DNA of 64,000 bases from Stigmatella erecta (GCF_900111745.1 NZ_FOIJ01000002.1:744001-808000), one strand, 5' to 3'; counted from the first letter of the stretch, positions 10,333 to 19,049 are shown. The notes: generated by a model from the letters alone, not told the origin. Program-made: numbers and translations.

Positions 10333-11091
10333 TCAGCGCCGCTTGTTGAGGATGATGGGCAAGTGGACGGCATCGTCCTTGTAGTCCAGGCAGAGGGCAT
10401 ACATGAGCAGATTGATGCCCACGCGGATGGCCAGCTCCCGCTGCGGCTCGCCGCCGGGCGTGACGTCGAATTCGTAGTCGCCGCCCTCGCCCCGGCTCCA
10501 GGCCCCGGCCAGGTCGTTCTGCGAGTACATCACCGCGGCGCGCTTGCCGAGCGTGGCGGCCATCATCTGCGGCTTGTTGAGGAACCGGCCGGGCGCCGCG
10601 TCCAGCAGGAAGAAGCTCTTGAAGACGACGTGCGTGGAGGGCACGTCCGTCAGGGGGCTCTGCGGCAGGATGCGCGCCAGCTCGCGGCGGAAGCTGGCAT
10701 CGAACCCGTCCCCGTCGCTGCCGTCGTTGGCATCCGCCAGCAGGAAGCCGCCGAACGTCAGGTAGCGCCGGAGGTTCTCCACCTCCGCGGGCTTCAGCGG
10801 CGGGAAGGCGCCCTCGCCCCCGAAGTAGAGGAAGGGGTATTCGAAGAGTTCGGGGCTGCTCAGCTCGAAGGGGCGCGCCTCGGGCAGCACCTCCACGGAG
10901 GTGCGCCGCTGCAGCTCCCAGGCGATGCGGCGAAGCCCCGACAGGCGCGTATCCCAGGTGCCGCCATGCCGGGCCACGGCCGGAATGAAGCGGCTCTTCT
11001 CACCGAAGGCCGAGGCCCGGCGCGCCAGGAGGGTGCCGAGCGCGGCCGTGCCGAGCAGGAGGTTTCGACGGGTTACACGCCGCGCGGTCAT
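10333..11091 (-). CDS. DUF4159 domain protein with Tat signal
   Basis: Protein of 252 residues. It starts with a twin-arginine-like signal (TRRNLLLG, from about residue 8) followed by a short hydrophobic stretch. The remainder matches the DUF4159 pattern: RRIAWELQRRTSV, the FGGFLLADAND segment and the ANDLAGAWSRG-like region SQNDLAGAWSRG near the C-terminus. The fold is expected to be glutamine-amidotransferase-like. It is the first gene of an operon with the von Willebrand membrane protein. ATG 11091 is chosen because it gives the Tat signal and sits 8 nt from a TATATA box; the longer open frame upstream runs through the divergent promoter. Confidence 0.85.
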   Translation of the reverse strand: MTARRVTRRNLLLGTAALGTLLARRASAFGEKSRFIPAVARHGGTWDTRLSGLRRIAWELQRRTSVEVLPEARPFELSSPELFEYPFLYFGGEGAFPPLKPAEVENLRRYLTFGGFLLADANDGSDGDGFDASFRRELARILPQSPLTDVPSTHVVFKSFFLLDAAPGRFLNKPQMMAATLGKRAAVMYSQNDLAGAWSRGEGGDYEFDVTPGGEPQRELAIRVGINLLMYALCLDYKDDAVHLPIILNKRR

Positions 11092-11097
11092 GGGGCC

Positions 11098-11139
11098 TCT
11101 ATATACCGTCGACGCGTTCTTGCATTCCCCGCTATAGAG
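11098..11139. promoter_or_regulatory. Divergent promoter region with mirrored -10 boxes
   Basis: CTCTATA at 11097-11103 and TATAGAG at 11133-11139 form an inverted repeat. Each half supplies a -10-like box for one direction: TATATA/TATAGA on the minus strand toward 11091, TATAGA on the plus strand toward 11147. On the plus strand a TCGACG -35-like box lies 18 nt upstream of TATAGA. Each box lies only 6-8 nt from the start codon it would serve, so transcripts would have almost no leader. Confidence 0.5.
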
Positions 11140-11146
11140 CCCCCCC

Positions 11147-11413
11147 ATGGTGAAAGGCGGACAGACCCCTCCGGAGGAGCCCCTCTCCGCGGGGATGCGT
11201 TCGGCCTGGAAGCAGGTGGAAGCCGGGGACGTGGCGGGCGCGCGCCGGGAGGCCCACCGCATCCTGGCCACCCCCACCAACCCCCCGGAGGAGCGGGCCC
11301 AGGCCGAGGAGCTGCTGCGCAGGACCCAGACGCCCCGGGCCCTCTACGGGTTCGCCCTGCTGGCCCTCGGGCTCCTCGTGCTGCTCGTCACGCTGGCGCT
11401 CTCGCGCTATTAA
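11147..11413 (+). CDS. Small membrane-anchored protein of unknown function
   Basis: An 88-residue protein. The N-terminal 60 residues are helical and look like a single TPR-like hairpin (WKQVEAGDVAGARREAHRIL, then EERAQAEELLRR). One C-terminal transmembrane helix follows (YGFALLALGLLVLLVTLAL), ending in SRY, so it is probably a tail-anchored protein facing the cytoplasm. I do not recognise a family. It starts 8 nt from a -10-like box, and the next gene begins 8 nt after its stop, so the two probably form one transcript. Confidence 0.7.
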   Translation: MVKGGQTPPEEPLSAGMRSAWKQVEAGDVAGARREAHRILATPTNPPEERAQAEELLRRTQTPRALYGFALLALGLLVLLVTLALSRY

Positions 11414-11420
11414 GACGGGC

Positions 11421-12128
11421 GTGGACGGACTTCTCCAGGCGCTCCAGGCGTATCAGACGTTCAATCCCCAGGGCTGGGTGAGCCTCTACCGCCTGCTGCC
11501 CATGTGGGTGGGCATCGTGTGCGCCGCGGTTGGCCTGGGGCTCCTGCTGTTTGGCGGGGGGAGCGCCTTCCGGGCGGTGGCGGGCCCCGTCGGGGGGCTC
11601 ATCGGCCTGTTCTGGACCGCCACCGTCACTGCCAAGCTGGGCCTTCCCGAGCTGACGCCCCGGCTGCCCTCCTTCGTCGCCGCCGTGCTCGCCCTGCTGG
11701 GGTTCGCCTTCCCCGTGGTTGTCATTTTCCTGGGTGTGGGCATTCCCCTGGGGTTGCTCGCCGGACAGCTCGTGGGCCGCAATGACTTCCTGCTGGGCTT
11801 CGTGCCCGCCCTGCTCATCACGGGGCTGATTGGCGCCGTGTTCCAGCGCGTGGTGGCCACCGTCGTCGCCTCGGCGGTGGGCGCCTGGCTGCTCGTCATC
11901 GGGGCGCTGGCGGCGCTGAACCAGTTCGGCGGGCTGGTGAAGGCGGTGGCCAACCAGCCCTGGGGCGTCATCATCGCCGCGGGGCTGTTCGCCGTGGCCG
12001 GCAGCGTCTACCAGCTCGCCGTGCGCCCCTCCCCTGAGGAGGCCGAGCGGCTGCGCGCCGAGCGCGAGCGGCTGAAGCTGCGCAAGGCCGAGGAGAAGGC
12101 GCTCGAAAAGCGCTGGGGTGCCAAGTAG
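11421..12128 (+). CDS. Polytopic membrane protein of unknown function
   Basis: A 235-residue integral membrane protein starting with GTG at 11421. About six hydrophobic helices lie between residues 25 and 190 (for example IVCAAVGLGLLLFGGG, FVAAVLALLGFAF and VIIAAGLFAVAGSV). A strongly charged C-terminal helix follows (RLRAERERLKLRKAEEKALEKRW). The first half resembles DUF4203-type glycine-rich membrane domains, but I cannot name a family with confidence. It follows the 88-residue protein after 8 nt, so it is probably in the same operon. Confidence 0.75.
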   Translation: MDGLLQALQAYQTFNPQGWVSLYRLLPMWVGIVCAAVGLGLLLFGGGSAFRAVAGPVGGLIGLFWTATVTAKLGLPELTPRLPSFVAAVLALLGFAFPVVVIFLGVGIPLGLLAGQLVGRNDFLLGFVPALLITGLIGAVFQRVVATVVASAVGAWLLVIGALAALNQFGGLVKAVANQPWGVIIAAGLFAVAGSVYQLAVRPSPEEAERLRAERERLKLRKAEEKALEKRWGAK

Positions 12129-12218
12129 GCGTGGAAACCGGGTGACAGCGGCTGACCGGTACGCTTTACCTGCCGTGGCGCGGCGCGTAGAGTCCGCGCC
12201 CTTTCACCCAGGACACCC

Positions 12219-13739
12219 ATGGGACAGGCCAGGCGCAAGGAGAAGGACAAGAAGTCTGGAAAGGTCTCGGAGAGCGCCCTGGCACAGAGCCCGGAAAAGA
12301 TGGAAACCTCGGAGGCCGCCGTTCCCGCGGAGCCCGGTTCCCCTTCCGCCGGCACGCCCCCCGCAGCGCCCGCCCCCTGGGTGAAGCCAGAAGGCCTCTC
12401 CCGCCGGGGCTGGGCCATCCTGGCCGCGGTGCTCCTGCTGACCCAGCTTCCCCTGCTGCACTACGGGCTGTTCCGGGGCCAGGCGCGCGTCACCGCCCAG
12501 ATTCCCTACCCGCAGGACTTCTCCAGCCCGTCCGTGGTGGACACGGACTTCTTCAGCACGGGCGCCTACTGGCGGGTCGAGGACGGCCAGCTGCTCGGCC
12601 CCGCCCCCAAGAACAACCCGCTCTGGCTCCAGGCCCGGCTGCCGGACGATGTGGCGCTCGAGTTCGACGTCCGCGCGGAGTACCCCGAGGGGGACATCCG
12701 CCTGGAGCTCTTCGGGGATGGCATCACCCCCGCGACGGGCTACGTGCTGGTGCAGGGCGGATGGAACAACACGCTGTCGGTCATCGCCCGCCAGGACCTC
12801 AACGCCCCCGCGCTGGCAACGCTCCAGCGGCAGGCCTCCCGCATCGCCCAGCAGCGGAAGCTGCCCTCGGCGGACCTGGTGGCCACGGGCCAGTTCCGCC
12901 CGGACACCCGGGTGCGCGTGGAGGCCCAGGGCTTCCCCGTCCAGGCGGGCCGCGTCTACCGCTGGCGCGTGGAGCGGCGGGGCACGCTGCTGCGCTGGAG
13001 CATCGATGGCCAGCCCCTGCTCGAGCTGGATGATCCGTTCCCGCTCAAGGGGCCCGGCCATGACCGGCTCGGCCTGTCGGGCTGGGAGTCGATGCTCTAT
13101 TTCGACAACCTGCGCATCGTCCCGCTGGATGGTTCCGCCGCCGAGGCGGCCCTGCCCCCTCCGCCCCCTCCGCCCAAGCCGGGCCCCTTCGCCGACACGT
13201 TCGACCGGGACACGCTGGGCAATGACTGGAACGTCACCAACCCCTCGGCCGTGAAGCTGGAGAACGGGGCGCTGACCGTGCAGCTGGTCCACAACAAGCC
13301 CGTCTGGCTCAAGCAGCCCATCCCCACCGAGGCCACCATCGACTTCGACGTCTGGACGGATGATCCCGACGGCGACATCAAGGTCGAGGCCTGGGGCGAT
13401 GGCCGGTCCTTCTACTCTGGAGATTTGCGCCTCCAGTACACCGCCAGCGGGTATGTCTTCATCTTCGGGGGCTGGCGGAATACCCAGTCCGCCATCGCCC
13501 GCCAGAATGAGCACACCCCGGACCGGGCCGTGCGGGACGGGAAGGCCGTGCAGCCGGGCAAGCGCTACCACTTCACCCTCACCCGCCGGGGGGGCACCAT
13601 CGACTGGAGCGTGGATGGCCAGCCTTTCCTGTCTCTAAAGGATCCGGCGCCACTGCTGGGCCCACGACAGCAATATTTCGGATTTTCCGGCTGGAAGACG
13701 AAGGTCTCCTTCGACAATTTGAAGATACAACCGCTGTAG
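12219..13739 (+). CDS. Membrane-anchored protein with duplicated beta-sandwich (LamG-like) domain
   Basis: A 506-residue protein of unknown role. It has a lysine-rich N-terminus, a Pro/Ala-rich stretch and one transmembrane helix (about residues 65-85). Two related outer domains follow (about 100-305 and 325-506), separated by a proline-rich linker. Both copies contain the sequence pattern GDI..E..GDG, GYV...GGW.NT.S.IARQ, and a WSIDGQP or WSVDGQP motif followed by FDNL.I. This marks an internal duplication of a concanavalin-A-like jelly roll, as in LamG or DUF1080-type carbohydrate-related domains. It could bind polysaccharide at the cell surface (inference). The ketosynthase gene follows 33 nt later. 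Confidence 0.75.
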   Translation: MGQARRKEKDKKSGKVSESALAQSPEKMETSEAAVPAEPGSPSAGTPPAAPAPWVKPEGLSRRGWAILAAVLLLTQLPLLHYGLFRGQARVTAQIPYPQDFSSPSVVDTDFFSTGAYWRVEDGQLLGPAPKNNPLWLQARLPDDVALEFDVRAEYPEGDIRLELFGDGITPATGYVLVQGGWNNTLSVIARQDLNAPALATLQRQASRIAQQRKLPSADLVATGQFRPDTRVRVEAQGFPVQAGRVYRWRVERRGTLLRWSIDGQPLLELDDPFPLKGPGHDRLGLSGWESMLYFDNLRIVPLDGSAAEAALPPPPPPPKPGPFADTFDRDTLGNDWNVTNPSAVKLENGALTVQLVHNKPVWLKQPIPTEATIDFDVWTDDPDGDIKVEAWGDGRSFYSGDLRLQYTASGYVFIFGGWRNTQSAIARQNEHTPDRAVRDGKAVQPGKRYHFTLTRRGGTIDWSVDGQPFLSLKDPAPLLGPRQQYFGFSGWKTKVSFDNLKIQPL

Positions 13740-13772
13740 CAGCCATCGTCCGGCGGTTTCGAGGTAGAGCAC

Positions 13773-15332
13773 GTGCGCAGAGTGGGAATCTTCGGCTGGG
13801 GTGTTGTGGCTCCTCGCTCCCGGGACATCGACGCTTTCGAGCGGAACCTGTCATCCGCCGAGAGCTGGTTGTCGGCGTTCAACGGCTTCGGCCCGGACAA
13901 CTTCCTCGTCGGGATGCCCGAGTTCGACTTCGCCGAGTACAAGCCGTGGATTGACGCGCGCTTTCCGCCCAACCGCTTCACGCAGCTCGAGAAGAAGGCC
14001 GGCCAGCCCACCCGGTACGCCATTGGCGCGTTCATCCAGGCGCTCAAGCAGAACCCGGGCCTGGAGCAGGAGCTGCAGTCGCTGGGCATCCGCACCCATG
14101 TCTACGTGGGCACCGGCCTGGGCGATCTGCCCACCATCCATGACATCACGCTGACGCTGCACCGGGCTCAGCGGCGGTGGGACCGGTTCTGGGCCGAGCC
14201 CGTGCGCAACGCCGCGCTGCGCCAGTGGCAGGAGACGAAAGAGCCCCGGCCGGGGCTGCCGCCCGCGCCCGAGACGGTGGACGTGCAGGAGCGGGACGAG
14301 GCCGAGGAGGCCTGGTGGCACTACTGGGCCGGCCAGTCCCTGGAGCTGCGCGAGTACCTGGCCGAGCTGAAGGAGATTGAAGGGCTGGGCGTGGAAGGGG
14401 ACGTGGAGTCCGCCAAGCTCGCCGTCATCAAGGAGAAGCGCACCCGCAGCGCCCGGCTCCAGAAGAAGTGGAGCACCCCCGAGCCGCCGTGGAACTCGGT
14501 GTCCGCCAACCTCCTGTGGAACATCCACAACGCCCCGGCGGCGCAGATCTCCATGCTGGGCAAGCTCACCGGCATGACGTTCGCGCCCGTGGCCGCGTGC
14601 TCCTCCTTTGGCTACGGGCTGAAGCTGGCGATGGATGCCATCCACCGGGGCGATGCCAAGGCGGTGGTGCTGGGCATGGCGGATCCGCCGCCGCACCCGC
14701 TCACCGTGGGCGGCTTCTACAACGCCCGCGTCGTGGCCGCGGATGCCACCGTCTCCAAGCCCCTCACCGCCCTGCGCGGCACGCACATCTCGGGCGGCGC
14801 GGTGATGTGGATCGTCGGGGACCTGGAGCACTTCACCGCCAAGGGCTTCAAGCCCCTGGGCATGGAGCCCATCACCGTGGGCGTCTCCGCGGACGCCGAC
14901 CACATCATCACCCCCTCGCAGGAAGGCCCCACCCTGGCCATCCACGAGGCGCTCTCCCGCGCGGGCTGCACCCCCGCGCAGATGGGCACGTGGGATCTCC
15001 ACGCCACCGCCACCCCCGGGGACTTCCTGGAGGTGCAGACGCTGCGCGGCCTGTTCCCCGAGTCGGTGCTCGTCACCGCCCGCAAGGGTACCTTCGGCCA
15101 CGGCATGGCCGTGGGCGGCGGCTGGGAGCTGACGGCCCAGTACCTGGGCTATGCGCGCGGCAGCCTCTTCCCCACCCCGCTCCGGGAGGGCGAACTCAAC
15201 CGGGAGATCGGCAAGGTGCACGGCCGCTTCGTCTACGACCAGGGAGTGCCTGTCCCCGAGGGCTTCGCCGGCAAGCTCTCCATGGGCGTGGGCGGCATCA
15301 ACGCCTGCGTCATCTCCCGCCCCTGGCGGTGA
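13773..15332 (+). CDS. Stand-alone beta-ketoacyl-ACP synthase-like protein with insertion
   Basis: Thiolase-fold condensing enzyme of 519 residues that starts with GTG at 13773. The Cys-His-His triad of KAS I/II enzymes can be placed: Cys276 in VAACSSFG, His410 in WDLHATATPGD and His443 in KGTFGHGMAVGGG. It is about 100 residues longer than a normal ketosynthase. The extra sequence, at about 130-250, is rich in charged residues and helical (LREYLAELKEIEGL, then IKEKRTRSARLQKKW). No acyl carrier protein, acyltransferase or other polyketide gene lies nearby, so a role in lipid or secondary metabolism is open. Family membership is clear; substrate and partner are unknown. Confidence 0.82.
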   Translation: MRRVGIFGWGVVAPRSRDIDAFERNLSSAESWLSAFNGFGPDNFLVGMPEFDFAEYKPWIDARFPPNRFTQLEKKAGQPTRYAIGAFIQALKQNPGLEQELQSLGIRTHVYVGTGLGDLPTIHDITLTLHRAQRRWDRFWAEPVRNAALRQWQETKEPRPGLPPAPETVDVQERDEAEEAWWHYWAGQSLELREYLAELKEIEGLGVEGDVESAKLAVIKEKRTRSARLQKKWSTPEPPWNSVSANLLWNIHNAPAAQISMLGKLTGMTFAPVAACSSFGYGLKLAMDAIHRGDAKAVVLGMADPPPHPLTVGGFYNARVVAADATVSKPLTALRGTHISGGAVMWIVGDLEHFTAKGFKPLGMEPITVGVSADADHIITPSQEGPTLAIHEALSRAGCTPAQMGTWDLHATATPGDFLEVQTLRGLFPESVLVTARKGTFGHGMAVGGGWELTAQYLGYARGSLFPTPLREGELNREIGKVHGRFVYDQGVPVPEGFAGKLSMGVGGINACVISRPWR

Positions 15333-15351
15333 CGCAGGCGCACGGCCGGGC

Positions 15352-16452
15352 TCACCCCTTGGGCACGGCCACCAGGTCGAAGTCCGGGATGCGCTCGCGC
15401 ATGAACTCGCGCATCCGGTTGATGAGCGCGGCTTCGATCTGCCGGGCCCGCTCGCGGCTCACCCCGTACTTGTCGCCGATGTCCTGAAGCGTGAGCGGCT
15501 CGTCGGCGGTGAGGCGGTGCTCGAAGATGTAGCGCTCCTTGCCCTCCAGGGACTGGGCGAACTCGGCCAGCTTCTCCCGGAACAGCTCCTTGAGCTGTTC
15601 ATTGCCCAAGCGCTCCTCGGCCCCCACCGCGGAGGAGGGCAGGAGGCGGTCGGCTCGCGAGGCCCGCGTCTCGTCCCCCAGCGGCGCGTCGATGGACATC
15701 TCGTCGTGCCCCAGCCGCTGGTCCATCTCCACCACGTCCTGCTCGGTGACGTTGAGCCGCTCGGCGAGCAGCTTCGGGCTGGGCTCGAACCCCTGGGCGA
15801 TGAGCTTCTCCTGCTCCTGGCGCAGCTTGAAGAAGAGCTTCCGCTGGGCCTCGGTCGTCCCCAGCTTCACCATCTTCCAGTTGTCCATGATGTACCGGAG
15901 GATGTAGGCGCGAATCCACCACGCCGCGTAGGAGCTGAGCTTCACCCCCCGGTCCGGATCGTACTTCTTCACCGCCTGCATCAGCCCGATGTTGCCCTCC
16001 TGGACCAGGTCCAGCAGGGACAGCGGGTTGCGGTGGTACTCGTGGGCCAGCTTCACCACCAGCCGCAGGTTGGACGCCACCAGCCGGTAGGCCGCCCGCA
16101 CATCCCCGGTTTGCTGGTAATTCTTGGCAAGCGCGTATTCCTCCTCCCGCTTGAGCAGGGGGTGGCGGGTCACCTCGGCCATGTAGGCCTGAAGGGGGTC
16201 CTTGCGCGCCACCCCCGCGTCCGCGGAGGGCACCAGGGCCCGGGCAGGGGCCCTGGGCGCCTCCAGCTCCTCGGCCTCGGCGTCCACCTCCTCCAACTCC
16301 TCGGGAGCGGGCTCCAGGGACTCGGGGTCAACGGCCTCGGCCTCCTGCTCCTCGGCCTCCTGGGGGGCCCCGGCCTGCGGTTCGGGGGTTCCCGGCCGCT
16401 TCACGCGGGGCCGGGAGGCCGTTCCATTGGTTCTCTTCCTCCCATTCGCCAT
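15352..16452 (-). CDS. rpoH: RNA polymerase sigma-32 (RpoH-type) factor
   Basis: Group 3 sigma factor of 366 residues. Region 2 is well conserved (NLRLVVKLAHEY, LLDLVQEGNIGLMQAVKKYDP, YAAWWIRAYI). It carries the RpoH box QRKLFFKLR, which is diagnostic of heat-shock sigma factors. Region 4 ends with the helix-turn-helix LTLQDIGDKYGVSRERARQIE. An acidic N-terminal extension of about 80 residues, rich in Glu and Pro, is unlike E. coli RpoH. ATG 16452 is chosen; the in-frame sequence upstream crosses the intergenic region and looks non-coding. It is divergent from a DEAD-box helicase gene with 68 bp between the starts. Myxobacteria have several RpoH-like factors, so its regulon could be developmental rather than heat shock. 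Confidence 0.9.
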   Translation of the reverse strand: MANGRKRTNGTASRPRVKRPGTPEPQAGAPQEAEEQEAEAVDPESLEPAPEELEEVDAEAEELEAPRAPARALVPSADAGVARKDPLQAYMAEVTRHPLLKREEEYALAKNYQQTGDVRAAYRLVASNLRLVVKLAHEYHRNPLSLLDLVQEGNIGLMQAVKKYDPDRGVKLSSYAAWWIRAYILRYIMDNWKMVKLGTTEAQRKLFFKLRQEQEKLIAQGFEPSPKLLAERLNVTEQDVVEMDQRLGHDEMSIDAPLGDETRASRADRLLPSSAVGAEERLGNEQLKELFREKLAEFAQSLEGKERYIFEHRLTADEPLTLQDIGDKYGVSRERARQIEAALINRMREFMRERIPDFDLVAVPKG

Positions 16453-16483
16453 GAGGGCTCCATACAGCAAAGTGCCACGATTG

Positions 16484-16512
16484 TTGCCAGAGGGTAATGC
16501 AGGGGCTATGCC
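16484..16512 (+). promoter_or_regulatory. Candidate promoter of the DEAD-box helicase gene
   Basis: TTGCCA at 16484-16489, a 17-bp spacer, then TATGCC at 16507-16512. The start codon at 16521 follows only 8 nt after the -10 box, so the transcript would be almost leaderless. The -10 match is only 3 of 6. Confidence 0.3.
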
Positions 16513-16520
16513 CATGCCTG

Positions 16521-18977
16521 ATGAGCGACATTCCGCAAGACCCGAACGCATCGGGCACCCCTGAGACCGAGGCACCTGGCCGTCCCGCTGAGTACGTCGC
16601 GGACGTCAGCTTCGAGGACCTCCATCTCTCCGAACCCCTCCGGCGCGCCATCGCCGAGCGGGGCTATACCCACCCCACCCCCGTGCAGGCCAAGGCCTTC
16701 AAGCCTGTCATGGAGGGCAGGGATCTCATTGTCCGCAGCAAGACGGGCACGGGCAAGACGGCCGCTTTCGGACTGCCCCTGCTGGAGAAGATTCCCGCCG
16801 ACGAGCGGCGCGTGCGCGCCCTCATCCTGTGCCCCACGCGCGAGCTGGCCCTGCAGGTGGCCGACGAGCTGCGGGAGCTCGGCAAGCACAAGGGCGTGAA
16901 GGTGGCGGCCATCTACGGCGGCGCCTCCATGAAGCAGCAGGAGGACGCGCTGGAGGATGGCACGCCCATCATCGTCGGCACGCCGGGGCGCGTGTTCGAC
17001 CATATCGGCCGGGGCAACCTAAAGCTGGACGGGTGTGACCACGCGGTGCTGGACGAAGCCGACGAGATGCTCAACCAGGGCTTCTACGAGGAAGTCACGC
17101 GCATCCTCGACAGGCTTCCGAAGAACCGGCAGGTGCTGCTGTTCAGCGCCACGGTGCCCACGGACATCCAGAACCTGATTGCCCGCTACACCACCGACGC
17201 CGAGACGCTGCTGCTGTCCGGCGACGTGTTCACCGTCGAGCACATCCACCACATCCGCTACGACGTGTCGGATGCCTTCCCCAAGCCGCGCAACCTCATC
17301 TACGTGCTGGAGAAGACCGAGCCCCCCAACGCCATCATCTTCTGCAACACGCGGGATGACACGGCGCTGGTGACCGCGGTCCTCAACCGCAACGGCTTCG
17401 ACGCGGAGCTGCTCAACGGGGACCTGCCGCAGAAGGAGCGCGAGCGGGTGATGGGCAAGGTGAAGCGCGGGGAAGTGGCCTTCATGGTGGCCACGGACAT
17501 CGCCGCGCGCGGCATCGACATCTCCGGGCTGGAGTACGTCATCAACTACTCGCTGCCCGAGGATCCGGCGGTGTACCTGCACCGCGTGGGCCGCACCGGC
17601 CGCATCGGCAACAAGGGCACCGCCATCAACCTCTTCTCCGGCCGCGAGCTGGCCACGTACACCACGCTGGAGAAGAAGTACGGCATCAAGTTCGACCAGC
17701 AGGAGATGCCCGCCCCCGAGGAGGCGATGCGCCTGTGGACCGAGCGCCACGTGCGCGAGCTGCGCGAGGGGGCCTCGGGCTCCATCTTCGAGGGCTTCCT
17801 GCCCCTGGCCGCCCAGCTCAAGCAGCGCCCGGACGCCGATGACCTCGTCGCGTTCCTGCTCAAGTACTTCTTCAGCCACCTGCGCATGGAGAAGGCCCAG
17901 GCGGCGCAGGAGCCCGAGCGCCGGGAGGCCCCCGAGCGCAAGTTCGAGGGCCGGCGCGAGGGACGCGAAGGCCGGGAGGGCCGCGAAGGGCGCGAGGGCC
18001 GCAAGGACCGCGAGCGCGGCCGGGAGCGCGGAGAGCGGAGCGAGCGGGAGCGCGCCCCCCGCACCGAGCACGCCGAGCGGCATGCCCGTCCTCCTCGCCG
18101 GGATGAGCCCCGGCGCGGCAGCGGCGGCGGTAGCAGCGGCGGCAGCGGCGGCGCGTCGCTGGAGCCGGGCCCGGGCGAGGCCAAGCTGTGGGTGAACCTG
18201 GGCACCGCGGATGGCCTGGGGCCGGGCAGCATCGCCACGGCGCTGGAGGACGCGGGCGCCCCGGTGGGCAAGGTGGTGCGCGCGGAGCTGCGCCCCACGT
18301 TCGCCTACGTGTTCGTCGCCGAGGAAGACTGCGCGGCCTTCGAGACCCTCAACGGCAAGCAGCAGGGCACCAAGACGCTGCGGGTGGAGAAGAGCCGCCC
18401 CCGGAGCGAGCGCCCCGAGGGCGCGGCGCGTCCGCCCCCTTCGCCCGACGCCGGTCCCGGCGAGGTGAAGCTGTGGACCAACCTGGGCATGGATGACGGG
18501 CTGGACGAGGCGAAGTTCACCGCGGCGCTGGAGGCCGCGGGCGCCCCGGCCGGCAAGGTGCTCAAGGCCCTGCTCCGCCCCACCTACGGCTACGCCTACG
18601 TGGCGGAGGCGGATGCCCCTGGGTTCGAGGGCCTCAACGGCAAGCAGCACGGCGAGAAGGCGCTCAAGGTCGAGCGTCACCGTCCCCGGGGGGCGCGCGA
18701 CGACCGGCGCCGCGAGCGCCGGGAGGAGCCGCCCGAGGTGCCCGGGCAGACCCGCCTGTGGGTGAACCTGGGCAAGCAGGACGGGCTCGATGACGCGGGC
18801 GTCACCGCCGCGCTCGAGGGCGCTGGGGCTCCCGCGGGCAAGGTGGCCCGCGTGGAGTTGCGGCAGACCTACGCCTACGTGTTCGTCGCCGACGAGGACG
18901 CCACGGCCTTCGAGAGCACCCACGGCAAGCCGCACGGCGAGAAGACCCTCAAGCTCGAACGTGCCAAGAAGCGCTGA
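16521..18977 (+). CDS. DEAD-box RNA helicase with three DbpA-like RNA-binding domains
   Basis: ATP-dependent RNA helicase of 818 residues. All core motifs are present: Q motif (THPTPVQAKAF), motif I SKTGTGKT, DEAD in VLDEADEM, SAT in LFSATVP and motif VI HRVGRTGRIG. After the core come a linker (about 470-550) rich in Arg, Glu and Gly, with runs of GRE repeats, and a Ser/Gly stretch. Three consecutive DbpA-like RNA-binding domains follow, each opening with a form of LWVNLG..DGL (near residues 553, 648 and 743) and ending with a form of NGK.HG.K.LKVE. Each copy is about 70 residues, spaced by about 95. Family members usually have one such domain. A role in ribosome assembly or cold adaptation is likely. 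Start at the ATG of MSDIPQD. Confidence 0.93.
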   Translation: MSDIPQDPNASGTPETEAPGRPAEYVADVSFEDLHLSEPLRRAIAERGYTHPTPVQAKAFKPVMEGRDLIVRSKTGTGKTAAFGLPLLEKIPADERRVRALILCPTRELALQVADELRELGKHKGVKVAAIYGGASMKQQEDALEDGTPIIVGTPGRVFDHIGRGNLKLDGCDHAVLDEADEMLNQGFYEEVTRILDRLPKNRQVLLFSATVPTDIQNLIARYTTDAETLLLSGDVFTVEHIHHIRYDVSDAFPKPRNLIYVLEKTEPPNAIIFCNTRDDTALVTAVLNRNGFDAELLNGDLPQKERERVMGKVKRGEVAFMVATDIAARGIDISGLEYVINYSLPEDPAVYLHRVGRTGRIGNKGTAINLFSGRELATYTTLEKKYGIKFDQQEMPAPEEAMRLWTERHVRELREGASGSIFEGFLPLAAQLKQRPDADDLVAFLLKYFFSHLRMEKAQAAQEPERREAPERKFEGRREGREGREGREGREGRKDRERGRERGERSERERAPRTEHAERHARPPRRDEPRRGSGGGSSGGSGGASLEPGPGEAKLWVNLGTADGLGPGSIATALEDAGAPVGKVVRAELRPTFAYVFVAEEDCAAFETLNGKQQGTKTLRVEKSRPRSERPEGAARPPPSPDAGPGEVKLWTNLGMDDGLDEAKFTAALEAAGAPAGKVLKALLRPTYGYAYVAEADAPGFEGLNGKQHGEKALKVERHRPRGARDDRRRERREEPPEVPGQTRLWVNLGKQDGLDDAGVTAALEGAGAPAGKVARVELRQTYAYVFVADEDATAFESTHGKPHGEKTLKLERAKKR

Positions 18978-18988
18978 CGCTCACCCCC

Positions 18989-19014
18989 GCGAGCCCCGGT
19001 CCTCCGGGGCTCGC
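18989..19014 (+). terminator. Hairpin after the helicase gene
   Basis: Perfect 11-bp stem GCGAGCCCCGG / CCGGGGCTCGC with a TCCT loop, 12 nt after the helicase stop codon. No T-tract follows, so termination efficiency is uncertain. Confidence 0.6.
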
Positions 19015-19049
19015 TCCCGCCTCACCGCAGCCCCCTGGATCCCCCGCCC

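Noticed and set aside
16467-16478. TGGCAC followed by TTTGC on the minus strand, resembling a sigma-54 promoter of rpoH
   Set aside because: The spacing between GG and GC is 6 rather than 10 bp, so it does not fit the -24/-12 rule.
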